From NCBI GenBank assembly GCA_017467265.1, contig JAFTSO010000019.1:1-33129 (forward strand): a stretch of 33,129 bases of DNA. Reading direction: 5' to 3'. The first letter of the stretch is position 1. The number at the start of each line of letters is the position of its first letter. The stretch comes from Clostridia bacterium (GTDB lineage: Bacteria > Bacillota > Clostridia > Christensenellales > Borkfalkiaceae). A program made the translations under genes and the position numbers. A model generated the notes under the pieces. The model made no database searches. It saw nothing but the letters and a program-made list of their open reading frames with translations, and was not told the DNA's origin. Positions 22,051 through 30,190 of this stretch are shown piece by piece.

Positions 22051-24051
22051 ATGGACGTACAGAAAACTACCATCAACGCAATCAGAATCCTGTCCGCGGA
22101 AGCGATTGAAAAAGCAAAATCCGGTCACCCCGGTCTGCCTATGGGCTGCGCGCCGATCGCCTACACGCTCTTTCAGAATTTCTTGAAGATCAACCCCAAA
22201 GATATGGCTTGGGACAACCGCGACCGCTTTATCCTTTCCGCTGGTCACGGCTCTGCGCTTAACTACACGCTCTTCCATCTCTACGGTATGGGGATCACCA
22301 AAGACGATCTGATGAGCTTCCGTCAGCTCGGCTCGAAAACCCCCGGTCATCCCGAATACGGCCACACGTACGGCGTCGAAACGACGACGGGCCCCTTGGG
22401 ACAGGGTATTGCGAACGCCGTTGGTATGGCGCTCGCCGAAGCGCATTTGGCAGCAAAATACAACCAGCCGAACTTCCCCGTGGTCGATCACTACACGTAC
22501 GCGATTTGCGGCGACGGCTGTCTGGAAGAAGGTATCTCCTATGAGGCTTGCTCGTTCGCAGGCGCAAACAACCTTGGCAAACTGATCTTGCTCTACGACG
22601 ATAACGACATCACCATCGAAGGGGATACGGACGTGACGTTCAAGGAAGACGTTGCGGCACGCTTTGTGGCACAGAACTGGCAGGTTCTCCACGTGGATTT
22701 CGTGGCAAGCCCCGACGACGTGGACGCGCTGGCAACGGCGATCAATGCAGCAAAGGCTTGCACAGATAAACCTTCTGTGATTATCTGCAAAACGCATATC
22801 GGCTACGGCTCTCCCTTGGAAGGCTCGGCAAAATGTCACGGCGCACCCCTTGGTGCGGAAAACCTCGCAAAATCCAAAGAAACACTCGGCTGGGACTACG
22901 CTCCGTTCGAGTGTCCGCAGGAAGTATTCGATCATTGTGCGATCGCGGCGAACGCAGGCGCGGACGCGCAAAAGGCATGGAACGAGCTCTTCGCGGCGTA
23001 TGAAAAAGCATATCCCACTCTCGCGGCAGAATATAAAAAGGCAATGGCTGGCGAAAAACCCGACTTTGACAGCGTAGAAGGTCTGTACGATTTTGAAAAG
23101 CCGATGGCTACCCGTCAAACTTCCGCGAAAGTTCTCAATCAGCTCGCAGCGTTGATGCCCCAGCTGATGGGCGGTTCGGCTGACCTTGGCCCGTCCAACC
23201 TTTCCGAAATGAAAGATACCGACGAAATCAAATACGGCACGTTCTCCGCAGATAACTATGCAGGCAGAAATATGCACTACGGTATCCGCGAACACGCGAT
23301 GGCGGCGATGGCGAACGGTATGCAGCTTCACGGAGGTATTCAAGCGTACTGCGCTACGTTCTTCGTGTTCTCCGATTATTGCAAACCGGCTATGCGTTTG
23401 TCCGCGCTTATGAAATTGCCCGTCACCTATATTATGACGCACGATTCCATCGGCGTCGGCGAAGACGGCCCTACCCATCAGCCCATCGAACAGCTGATTA
23501 TGCTCCGTTCCGTACCCGGGTTGAAGGTATATCGTCCTGCGGACGGCAAAGAAACGGCGGCGGCTTGGGTATCCGCGCTTTCGGGCGACGAGCCTACCGT
23601 GCTCGTGCTCTCCCGTCAAAACCTGCCCCAGTACGCAGGCAGCGGCAAAGCGGCTCTTAAAGGCGGCTACGTTTTAGAAGACTGCGAAGGCACGCCCGAC
23701 GTACTTCTTATGGCTACGGGTTCGGAAGTTGAACTGTGCGTGAAAGCAAAAGCGGCACTCGCAGAAAAGGGCGTGAAAGCGCGCGTTATTTCGATGCCTT
23801 GCTTTGAAGAATTTGAAAAGCAGAGCGCGGAATACAAGAACAGCGTTATCCCTACCACCGTTAAGGCAAGAGTGTGCGTAGAGGCAGCTTGCCCGTCCAG
23901 CTGGTACAAATATGCAGGCGACTGCGGCGAAACGGTATGTATGACGGGCTTTGGCGCGTCCGCACCGGCAGGCGTTCTCTTCCCCCACTTCGGCTTCACC
24001 GTTGAAAACGTTGTGGAGAAGGCTCTGGCGTCCATCGCAAAAACAAAATAA
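22051..24051 (+). CDS. tkt: Transketolase
   Basis: This thiamine-diphosphate enzyme transfers two-carbon units between sugar phosphates in the non-oxidative pentose phosphate pathway. The full-length protein (666 residues) shows SGHPGLPMGCAPI near 25, DRFILSAGHGSALNYTLFHL near 67, GPLGQGIANAVGMA near 114, the TPP motif GDGCLEEGISYEA near 153, and in the second half GSADLGPSN, GIREHAMAAMANG (with the catalytic Glu) and HDSIGVGEDGPTHQPIE. ATG 22051 has AATAGGAG. Base use is typical of an abundant protein (few rare-looking codons). A strong terminator follows. Confidence 0.97.
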   Translation: MDVQKTTINAIRILSAEAIEKAKSGHPGLPMGCAPIAYTLFQNFLKINPKDMAWDNRDRFILSAGHGSALNYTLFHLYGMGITKDDLMSFRQLGSKTPGHPEYGHTYGVETTTGPLGQGIANAVGMALAEAHLAAKYNQPNFPVVDHYTYAICGDGCLEEGISYEACSFAGANNLGKLILLYDDNDITIEGDTDVTFKEDVAARFVAQNWQVLHVDFVASPDDVDALATAINAAKACTDKPSVIICKTHIGYGSPLEGSAKCHGAPLGAENLAKSKETLGWDYAPFECPQEVFDHCAIAANAGADAQKAWNELFAAYEKAYPTLAAEYKKAMAGEKPDFDSVEGLYDFEKPMATRQTSAKVLNQLAALMPQLMGGSADLGPSNLSEMKDTDEIKYGTFSADNYAGRNMHYGIREHAMAAMANGMQLHGGIQAYCATFFVFSDYCKPAMRLSALMKLPVTYIMTHDSIGVGEDGPTHQPIEQLIMLRSVPGLKVYRPADGKETAAAWVSALSGDEPTVLVLSRQNLPQYAGSGKAALKGGYVLEDCEGTPDVLLMATGSEVELCVKAKAALAEKGVKARVISMPCFEEFEKQSAEYKNSVIPTTVKARVCVEAACPSSWYKYAGDCGETVCMTGFGASAPAGVLFPHFGFTVENVVEKALASIAKTK

Positions 24052-24069
24052 TCTCTACGAATAGACGAC

Positions 24070-24105
24070 CGCCCGACCGAAAATATTCGGTCGGGCGTTT
24101 TTTTT
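24070..24105 (+). terminator. Terminator of tkt
   Basis: CGCCCGACCGAA (24070-24081) pairs perfectly with TTCGGTCGGGCG (24086-24097) around a 4-base loop, followed by eight T. Confidence 0.95.
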
Positions 24106-24237
24106 CTTTCCCGTAATTTTCAGCGAATTTTCACAATCTCACAACGAGATTTACGCAATCATAAAGTATAATTTCCTTACAAAACAACACAAAACAGCCC
24201 ACAAGTTTCCCAAAGAAACACCTCCATAATAAATCGT

Positions 24238-24270
24238 AAAAGCGCATACTCTCCCAAAGTATGCGCTTTT
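24238..24270. terminator. Terminator downstream of the S41 protease gene
   Basis: AAAAGCGCATACT (24238-24250) pairs with AGTATGCGCTTTT (24258-24270) around a 7-base loop. It lies 33 bases after the protease stop on the minus strand. T-rich tails are only four long on each side, so efficiency is uncertain. Confidence 0.75.
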
Positions 24271-24302
24271 GCTTTGTCCTTTCTTCGTTTTTTACGCTTT
24301 GC

Positions 24303-25838
24303 TTAACGGAGCAACACCGACAACGCCCCTTCCAGCTCCTTCTCGTCGATATAGTTTTCCGCCGCCGTTTTCGTGCCGTCTTCGGGCAACACTCCCCTAG
24401 CGTGTATGGACGAACCCGAAACAGGCCAACGCAACTCCGCCGTCGTGAGTTTTAAGAAATCCTTCTTTTGTGCGTCCAGATAAAAGGTCGTCTGCATAAT
24501 CCCCTTACCGTACGTTTTCGCTACGCCGCCGCGCTCCACAAGACAAATATCCCCGTAACCGATAGCCCCGTAATCGAGCATCACGCCCAACAAACACTCG
24601 GACGCAGACGCCGTGCCACTCGACGCCAGCACCGTGATTTTGCTATCTTCTGCAAAATATTCGCTATACACGTTATCCGCCGCGCGGTAATATTCTTTCT
24701 TTTCGCCGTAATCTGCCACCACCGCCAACGGCTTTTTGTCCGTCGCGTTCTTGCAAAAATACTTCGCTATATATTGCAGATAGTCCAAATATCCGCCACC
24801 GTTATCGCGCAGATCAAGCACGAGATTTTTCTTGCCGTCCGCCTTGAATTGCGCCATCACGCGATCGAACGCCGCCACGGCGTTGCCTGTAAATTGCGAC
24901 AGGCGGATATACGCCGTATCGCTCGGCAAGCTCGCCAAAGCTCTGCCTTTCTCCGCATACGTCAACGCATCCGCGCCCGTAAACCCATAGGACGTGTCGC
25001 TCGTACGGTAGGTGACGTAGCTCTCCACGTAATATTCTTTTGCCAACGATAACACGATCGTTTCCGCACCCCGTTTCACCTGCAAACAGAAAGGCACGTT
25101 CGTTTCCATACTGTCCAAAAACGGCTTTAATCCGTTGTCAAAATCGGCGTTTTTGACAATCTCCGTTTCGTTCCTGCCATAGCCGAGCACTCGATCGCCG
25201 TCCTGCAACCCAGCCCGTTCCGCTGGCGAATTTTCCACCGCGCGGTACACGATCAACTGCTTTTCACCGTTTTCTTCCCTTTCGGAAAAATACAGCCCGA
25301 TGCCGCTGCGGTTGCCAGCCAAGCTCCCTTCCATCGCCGCGTATTCGTCGTACGTCATATATTGCGAATAGGGATCGAGCAGATCGCTGTTGATCGCGTC
25401 AAATACGACGTCGTAAAATTCCCCGTCGCTAATATCCTGATAATACTCCTTTTGGATCGTCTTTTTTACCCTAATCAAGGTACGTATCTCGGGATCTAAA
25501 CAAAACCACGTCGTCAGCATACCGCACAAAAACACGCCGAGCCCAATCCCGATCGCCGCAAAGATTTTTCCCACCGTCTTTCCCTTGCTTTTGCGCGAAG
25601 GGGTGGGGACGTATCCGCGTTGAACGGGCCTTTGCCCGTAATTACCACCGTAATTTCCGTTCCGATATCCGCCGTAGTTTGGATTCGCTCCGCCTTGCGG
25701 AGGCGCAGAATTTTGCGCGCCGCCACGCGGCGCGTCATCAAAAAACCCGTCCCCCGTATTTTCCACGTTTTGCGCCTTGGGCGGCTCGTCGAAAAATCCC
25801 TCGTCCGTCGTTCTATTTTCTTTCTTATTCTCTTCCAT
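24303..25838 (-). CDS. S41 family C-terminal processing peptidase, membrane-anchored
   Basis: This is a Ser/Lys protease of the CtpA/CtpB type acting outside the membrane. Order (511 residues): a disordered cytoplasmic segment with Gly/Asn/Tyr-rich stretch and two GFFD-x-x-P repeats (14-20 and 31-37), one membrane span (about 92-113), a PDZ domain (about 172-262) and the S41 core (about 300-490). TASASE around 409-414 carries the probable nucleophile Ser411 and YGKGIMQ carries Lys445; the usual spacing in CtpB/Prc is 25 residues, here 34, because of a ~9-residue insertion. ATG 25838 is set by AAGGAG; the frame's earlier start would overlap the end of the regulator gene's trailing region. It lies 81 bases after the PucR-type gene and is probably its co-transcribed partner. 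Confidence 0.92.
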   Translation of the reverse strand: MEENKKENRTTDEGFFDEPPKAQNVENTGDGFFDDAPRGGAQNSAPPQGGANPNYGGYRNGNYGGNYGQRPVQRGYVPTPSRKSKGKTVGKIFAAIGIGLGVFLCGMLTTWFCLDPEIRTLIRVKKTIQKEYYQDISDGEFYDVVFDAINSDLLDPYSQYMTYDEYAAMEGSLAGNRSGIGLYFSEREENGEKQLIVYRAVENSPAERAGLQDGDRVLGYGRNETEIVKNADFDNGLKPFLDSMETNVPFCLQVKRGAETIVLSLAKEYYVESYVTYRTSDTSYGFTGADALTYAEKGRALASLPSDTAYIRLSQFTGNAVAAFDRVMAQFKADGKKNLVLDLRDNGGGYLDYLQYIAKYFCKNATDKKPLAVVADYGEKKEYYRAADNVYSEYFAEDSKITVLASSGTASASECLLGVMLDYGAIGYGDICLVERGGVAKTYGKGIMQTTFYLDAQKKDFLKLTTAELRWPVSGSSIHARGVLPEDGTKTAAENYIDEKELEGALSVLLR

Positions 25839-25919
25839 ACTTTCTCCTTGCACGATTATACTATGCCCCTTTCGAGGGAAAAATAATCCGCCGAACCCCA
25901 CGCGTTCGACGGACAATCC

Positions 25920-26939
25920 TTATTTTTTCAGTAATTGATGGAGCACCGTCAGCACGCGGAAAGACACCGCGTCCGAAAACAGACGGATATTCAGCCCCGT
26001 CGCTTTTTCAATCTTGTCCAAGCGGTATAACAGCGTGTTTCTGTGCATATATAAGTTTCGAGACGTCTCGCTCACGTTCAGGCTGCTCTGCAAAAAAGCC
26101 TCTGCCGTTTCCAGCATCTCTTCGTCCTCAAACACTTCCTTAAACCGATCATCCGTGATCTGCGAAAAATACTCCGCCAGCTTTGTTTCGGGTACGTCTT
26201 CGATCATTTTGATCAAAATGCACTCGCGATAAGAGTGCACGCTGCCCGGAAAATCAAACACGTCCGCATACCGCAACGTGTTTTCTGCCTGCGCGTACGA
26301 GAGCGCGACGTCTTTTAATTCGCGCACGGTAGGTCCAACGCCCACCGCCACGTCCAAGCCCAGTTCTTCTTTCAAAGATTGCGCCAAAAACTCGGCATAA
26401 TCCACAGACGCGCGATAGGTGTCCTCTTCTTCGCCATCGATAAACCGCACCAAAACGCACGTCTGCGCATTCATCTGCACCGTCGTGTCCAGACTGTTTC
26501 CGCCGTACTGCTCCAACAGCGCCAGCGTTTCCCGCATCAATTTCGGCACGCGCAACACAATGGTAAAGCATGCCGCACCGCGCACGGAATACTTCGTCGC
26601 GTATTTATAAACGCCCATCGACGAAGATTCCCCCTGCAAAATGCGTTTTAAGTGCTCCGTTTTCGACAGCTCCGCGTCCTTTTCCATAAAGCTCTCGATA
26701 TACGAAGGCAGCAGGGCGGCATAATTCCGCTCCGTTTCACTCGCGCCCGAAAGCACGCCGATATACCCCACGCTCTTGAATAAAAAGCGGAAAAAGGTAT
26801 TACTGCCGTCGTCGATCACGCCTTCAAACTGTCTGTCGCACACCGCGCCCGTCTTAGGACGGGTGTTTTCCGCATAGTACGAAAAAGACAAACCCAGCTT
26901 TTCCGTGATCTGCTTTGCGACCTTTTCCAGTTCGTTCAT
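25920..26939 (-). CDS. PucR/CdaR-type helix-turn-helix regulator
   Basis: The 339-residue protein ends in the PucR-type HTH: ETAEAFLQSSLNVSETSRNLYMHRNTLLYRLDKIEKATG is the classic C-terminal DNA-binding block of this family (segment about 283-321), followed by FSDAVSFRVLTVLHQLL. The middle (about 120-260) resembles the degenerate GGDEF-like domain of CdaR proteins (LGLDVAVGVGPTVRELKDVALSYAQAENTLRYA). No known sensor domain is recognised at the N-terminus, so the signal is unknown. ATG 26939 has a strong GGAGGAG site; the frame upstream starts before the predicted transcription start. The gene probably regulates itself and/or the downstream S41 protease; this is inference from position. Confidence 0.87.
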   Translation of the reverse strand: MNELEKVAKQITEKLGLSFSYYAENTRPKTGAVCDRQFEGVIDDGSNTFFRFLFKSVGYIGVLSGASETERNYAALLPSYIESFMEKDAELSKTEHLKRILQGESSSMGVYKYATKYSVRGAACFTIVLRVPKLMRETLALLEQYGGNSLDTTVQMNAQTCVLVRFIDGEEEDTYRASVDYAEFLAQSLKEELGLDVAVGVGPTVRELKDVALSYAQAENTLRYADVFDFPGSVHSYRECILIKMIEDVPETKLAEYFSQITDDRFKEVFEDEEMLETAEAFLQSSLNVSETSRNLYMHRNTLLYRLDKIEKATGLNIRLFSDAVSFRVLTVLHQLLKK

Positions 26940-27011
26940 ATACTCCTCCTGCCGCACGATAAAAAGCGGCTCTTTTCCGCGCAAAACGCGCACACGTTTT
27001 TCTTCCAAATC

Positions 27012-27040
27012 ATTATACCGCAAATGCAAAATTTTTTCAA
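27012..27040 (-). promoter_or_regulatory. Sigma-A promoter of the PucR-type regulator
   Basis: On the minus strand, -35 TTGAAA (27035-27040) and -10 TATAAT (27012-27017) are 17 bases apart, with a start near 27005. The 332-base gap between the divergent genes holds this promoter, the facing one at 27154-27182, and A/T-rich DNA between them, with nothing else recognised. Confidence 0.85.
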
Positions 27041-27153
27041 GGCTTTTTTCAAACTTTTCACACGCTTTCCCACTTTTGCTTACAAATTTTACAAAAAAGA
27101 GAAAAAATTTCCGCTTTTTTTATTTTGAGCTGAAAAAAAACCGTTTTTTCCTA

Positions 27154-27182
27154 TTGACAGAAAGACGTAAAAGTGCTATAAT
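27154..27182 (+). promoter_or_regulatory. Perfect consensus sigma-A promoter of the 443-aa membrane protein
   Basis: The -35 TTGACA (27154-27159), a 17-base spacer and -10 TATAAT (27177-27182) match the consensus exactly. It is preceded by long A and T runs (27110-27150) that could act as an UP-type element. The leader of ~83 bases contains an alternating purine-pyrimidine stretch around 27208-27232 (GTACGCGTACGTATGCGC). Confidence 0.92.
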
Positions 27183-27271
27183 GTTAAAAAATATACCGTT
27201 TTTATATTGTACGCGTACGTATGCGCACACGTAAAAACCGTATCGTCAAAATCAATTAGGAGAATTTGATT

Positions 27272-28603
27272 ATGAGCGAAACCATGAAAAATGCTCCCGT
27301 TCAAAAGGGGCAATCCACCATCGCTTACCGCATTATCGCAGCCATCGTAGCGATACCCTGCGCCGCGGCGTTTTTCCTGCCTTTCACGATCTTTGCAGGG
27401 CATCCCCTTATGCCCGGTCTGGTCACGGCGGAGAAAAAACTGTACGAGCTGTTCGAGCTGATGCCCGACGCTCCCTTTAAGCTGTTTGGCTTTATTCCTA
27501 TGTTTGCAAACCCCGACGGCGTTCTCGGTCTTGCTAGCGGCCTTGTCACTTACGTCCTCATCGCCTCGCTCGCAATCGCGTTCGTTCTCGCGGTTCTCGC
27601 CGTAATCATCGGTAAAAAATCGGAAATGCTCGCGTTCCTTGCGACGATCGTCTTCACGTGGGGCGCGGCGCTGTATATGATCGCAGTCGTTTCGATCAGC
27701 TGCTATCTTCCTATGAAGATTATCTTCGATACCAGCGCTATCTTGATGGCGGCGCTCGGTACGATCGCGTTCTTCGCGATTATGTTCGCAAAGCTCGGCA
27801 AACTGTCCCTGCTCAACGGCGTACGTTTCCTGTTGACGCTCGGCTTTACCGTGTGCCTGTTCCTTTCCTTGACGTATAACTACGATCTCGTGCAGGATTT
27901 GATGGCAGAAAAGAAATTCTACAAACTGTTCCTTGTAATCGCGATTGCGCTCACGCTCGTCAACGTGATTTTCGCTTCCGTTCGCGCGTTTAAGAAAAAG
28001 GCGTTCTCTTTCGACTTTATCAACGCCGTTGCGGAATTGATCATCGCAGGCGTGCTGATTATCCTTTCCGTGACCTCTCCCGTTACGGACAAAGCGCTGT
28101 TGTTGCTCAGCAGCATCGCGGCAGGCATCGCGGTAATTTTGTTCGTATTGACGTTCATCGGCGTGAAAGTATCGCAAAGAAAAGCGGCGGCGCGCGCAGC
28201 GGCACAGGCTGAGGCTGAGGCGGCTGCAAAGAAAGCGGAATCCGCTCCTGCTACGGCAAAAGAAGAACCCAAGGCAGCAGCCTCCGTTGCGGCGGCAGCT
28301 CCCGTAGTTTCCACCGTCGAAGATTACTTCGCAGGGAAGAAGATCGACAAATTCATCTCCACGCTCAACGTAGCGGAGAGAAACGCGTTTGCATCGCTGT
28401 ACCTGTTAAGACACAAAGACATTATGCCCGAGATCCCTGCATACGAGATCGGCGGCGATAACAGAAACTTCTTTGAACTGGCGTTCATTACGCTCGGCGA
28501 ATACAGAGATGAAATCCCCGATTCGCTCCTTGCGAAAATGTACAACCATATGTGCGTGGAATATCCGCAGTCGGAAATTCCCGAAGTCGAAGACGCTGAA
28601 TAA
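27272..28603 (+). CDS. Unknown polytopic membrane protein with Ala-rich linker and conserved-looking tail
   Basis: No family is recognised. The 443 residues divide into: a short N-terminus; a first span (about 17-37), a ~40-residue loop (HPLMPGLVTAEKKLYELFELMPDAPFK region) and then about seven further spans to about residue 290; an Ala/Lys/Glu-rich helix-forming linker (about 292-340); and a soluble C-terminal ~100 residues (VEDYFAGKKIDKFISTLN, LYLLRHKDIMPEIPAYEIGGDN, FFELAFITLGEYRDEIP) ending in an acidic tail EIPEVEDAE. ATG 27272 has TTAGGAG nine bases upstream. A perfect promoter and frequent use of one favoured set of codons suggest abundant expression. It is a single-gene unit closed by a terminator. 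Confidence 0.85.
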   Translation: MSETMKNAPVQKGQSTIAYRIIAAIVAIPCAAAFFLPFTIFAGHPLMPGLVTAEKKLYELFELMPDAPFKLFGFIPMFANPDGVLGLASGLVTYVLIASLAIAFVLAVLAVIIGKKSEMLAFLATIVFTWGAALYMIAVVSISCYLPMKIIFDTSAILMAALGTIAFFAIMFAKLGKLSLLNGVRFLLTLGFTVCLFLSLTYNYDLVQDLMAEKKFYKLFLVIAIALTLVNVIFASVRAFKKKAFSFDFINAVAELIIAGVLIILSVTSPVTDKALLLLSSIAAGIAVILFVLTFIGVKVSQRKAAARAAAQAEAEAAAKKAESAPATAKEEPKAAASVAAAAPVVSTVEDYFAGKKIDKFISTLNVAERNAFASLYLLRHKDIMPEIPAYEIGGDNRNFFELAFITLGEYRDEIPDSLLAKMYNHMCVEYPQSEIPEVEDAE

Positions 28604-28610
28604 AAAACAT

Positions 28611-28642
28611 ACAGCCGACCTTGAAAGGTCGGCTGTTTTTTT
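28611..28642 (+). terminator. Terminator of the 443-aa membrane protein gene
   Basis: ACAGCCGACC (28611-28620) pairs with GGTCGGCTGT (28627-28636) around a 6-base loop, followed by a run of T. Confidence 0.93.
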
Positions 28643-28682
28643 ATCCCATTTTATACACGAAACCCATCACACAATTTTTCGC

Positions 28683-28722
28683 AAATAAAAAGACGGCTGC
28701 CGCTCAAAACGCACCGTCTTTT
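28683..28722 (-). terminator. Terminator of the sigma-factor operon
   Basis: On the minus strand AAAAGACGG (28714-28722) pairs with CCGTCTTTT (28688-28696), followed by TATTTGC after further T. The 5' arm overlaps the stop codon of the last gene. The loop is large (17 bases) but contains further partial pairing. Confidence 0.65.
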
Positions 28723-29080
28723 ATTTTATCTTGATCCGCACCAAAATGCCGCTGTCCTCGGTGAACGCCCTTTGCGCGGACACGCTATCCACCAAGAACA
28801 GTCCCCTGCCGTGCTCGGCGGTCACTTCGGCACACTCCCCCTTTTCAGGTGGACAGAACACGCGCTCTGCCATCACTTTCAGCTCAATATATTCTTGCAA
28901 AAGCTCCAACGCCAGTTTTGCACCGCCGCCCGAGTGTTGCAATACGTTGCCCAGCAATTCGTACACCACCAGCTTGCTGTCGAAAATGCGCTCGTCCGCG
29001 ACCTTATTCAGAGCGAGATATTCGCACAGCTCTTCTACCGCGCTCTTTAACGTAAGATAATTCTCTATCTCGAAAATCAT
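28721..29080 (-). CDS. HATPase-fold anti-sigma/regulatory protein (RsbW-like), N-box and G2 kept
   Basis: The 119-residue protein has the GHKL ATPase layout of RsbW/SpoIIAB switch kinases: an N-box ELLGNVLQHS (Glu and Asn kept, about 46-55) and a G2-like GRGLFLVDSV (about 91-100). The G1 segment is not a clear D-x-G-x-G (VFCPPEKGECAEV), so ATP binding may be altered. It lies 12 bases downstream of the sigma gene, with a GGGGGAG ribosome site, as the last gene of the module. It could be the true anti-sigma factor or kinase of the system, since the other HATPase protein has lost both N-box and G2. Confidence 0.8.
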   Translation of the reverse strand: MIFEIENYLTLKSAVEELCEYLALNKVADERIFDSKLVVYELLGNVLQHSGGGAKLALELLQEYIELKVMAERVFCPPEKGECAEVTAEHGRGLFLVDSVSAQRAFTEDSGILVRIKIK

Positions 29081-29092
29081 ACGCGCTCCCCC

Positions 29093-29827
29093 TTAAAAAA
29101 CGCCTGTCAGCCGTTCGCGCAGCTGCGCGAGCAGTTTTCGTTCCATACGCGAAACGAACATCTGCGACACACCCAAACGCTGTGCCGTTTCACTCTGCGA
29201 CAAACCCTCTACGTATCGATACCGTATCAACGTTTTCGCCGTGTCCGAAAAATCGCGCATCGCCGCCGCCAGCGTTTCTTTCGTTTCAAACTCGTCATAG
29301 CGGTCTTCGTCGCCAGCAATCAACCCATACAGCGATTTATTCTCGTTCTCGTCGTCACTCGCCATACCGTCGAGCGACAGCGTACCGCCGATTTCCATCG
29401 CCTTTACCACTTCTTCTTCCGTCACCGAAAAATGCTGTGCAATCTGCGAAAACTTCGGTTTTTCGCCGTGTTTTTGCTCGTACTCGTCCGAGTATTTTTT
29501 CGCCGCCGCGTTCAGTTCTCCCAGCCGTCTGGGCAAACGCACCAAACGGGATTTATCACGGAAATAATTCTTTATTTCGCCCGTAATCGTGGGTGTGATG
29601 AACGTCGTAAACTGCATACCAAGGTCGGGATCAAAACGGTCGATGCCACGCAAAAGCGCGTACGACGCCACCTGTTTCAGATCGTCGTACTCCACGCCTC
29701 GCCCTACGAATTTTTTGGCGAGAATATCGGCTATGTAGAGATATTTCTCGGCGATCTCGTTGCGGATCGCAACGTCGCCCGTCTCTTTGTACCGCTTAAA
29801 AAGCTCCGTCATCTTCTCGTTCGCCAT
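29093..29827 (-). CDS. SigB-type alternative RNA polymerase sigma factor
   Basis: This is a group 3 sigma-70 factor of the SigB/SigF/SigG family (244 residues). Region 2 is readable (EYDDLKQVASYALLRGIDRFDP, FTTFITPTITGEIKNYFRD), then region 3 (RLPRRLGELNAAAKKYSDEY ... PKFSQIAQHFSVTEEEVVKAM) and region 4.2 HTH (LSQSETAQRLGVSQMFVSRMERK). 'TPTITGEIKNYFRDKSRLVRLPRRL' is closer to general-stress SigB proteins than to sporulation SigF. ATG 29827 follows the HATPase stop by 2 bases (TGATAATG), with GAAGG upstream. Flanking STAS and HATPase genes show that its activity is controlled by partner switching. Confidence 0.92.
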   Translation of the reverse strand: MANEKMTELFKRYKETGDVAIRNEIAEKYLYIADILAKKFVGRGVEYDDLKQVASYALLRGIDRFDPDLGMQFTTFITPTITGEIKNYFRDKSRLVRLPRRLGELNAAAKKYSDEYEQKHGEKPKFSQIAQHFSVTEEEVVKAMEIGGTLSLDGMASDDENENKSLYGLIAGDEDRYDEFETKETLAAAMRDFSDTAKTLIRYRYVEGLSQSETAQRLGVSQMFVSRMERKLLAQLRERLTGVF

Positions 29828-29829
29828 TA

Positions 29830-30189
29830 TCAACCTTCAAACGCGATTGCCACTACCCTGTCTTCTTCTTTGGTGAACTCCACGTTCCCCACCAATGCGG
29901 AAAGCAACGAAACGGACAACGCCGCCTCGATTTCGTTATCGCTTTCTCGCTCGCCGCCTTCTTCTTTACCGACGACTTTACAACCGAGCGCTTCGCCCAC
30001 CGTAAATTCGATCGCGGCGGAAATGAACCCGTTGCGCTTTAAGATGAGCAAGCTCTCCGTCACGCACACCTTGTAATCTTCGGCAGCGTCCACGTCAAAC
30101 CCGACGAGCGCGCAAAGACCGCCCGTCGTCAAGCGTACCGTCGTGAGATATTCACCCGTCAAGGGTAATTGCACCGAAAATTTTTCCAT
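29830..30189 (-). CDS. Degenerate HATPase-fold (RsbW/SpoIIAB-like) protein
   Basis: The 119 residues keep the opening of RsbW/SpoIIAB proteins (LTGEYLTTVRLTTGGLCALVGFDVDAAEDYKVCVTESLL; family 'IRLxxSGIAxRxGFdxexIEDIKvAvsEAcTNA'). After this the ATP-site motifs are lost: the N-box Asn is absent (ESLLILKRNG), there is no G1 DxGxG, and the G2 glycines are replaced (ALSVSLLSALVGNVEF). It should fold like an anti-sigma factor but probably cannot phosphorylate its antagonist. ATG 30189 is chosen because GGAG, inside the end of the STAS gene, is 9 bases upstream. It sits between the STAS and sigma genes, the usual anti-sigma position. Confidence 0.78.
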   Translation of the reverse strand: MEKFSVQLPLTGEYLTTVRLTTGGLCALVGFDVDAAEDYKVCVTESLLILKRNGFISAAIEFTVGEALGCKVVGKEEGGERESDNEIEAALSVSLLSALVGNVEFTKEEDRVVAIAFEG

Positions 30190-30190
30190 A

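Noticed and set aside
21898-23619. 573-codon open frame antisense to transketolase
   Set aside because: It mirrors the codon bias of tkt, has no ribosome site and resembles no protein; similar long antisense frames occur opposite der, pncB and the pyrophosphorylase.
27176-28177. 333-codon open frame antisense to the unknown membrane protein
   Set aside because: Extremely Arg/Glu/Asp/His-rich shadow; the plus strand has a perfect promoter, ribosome site and terminator.
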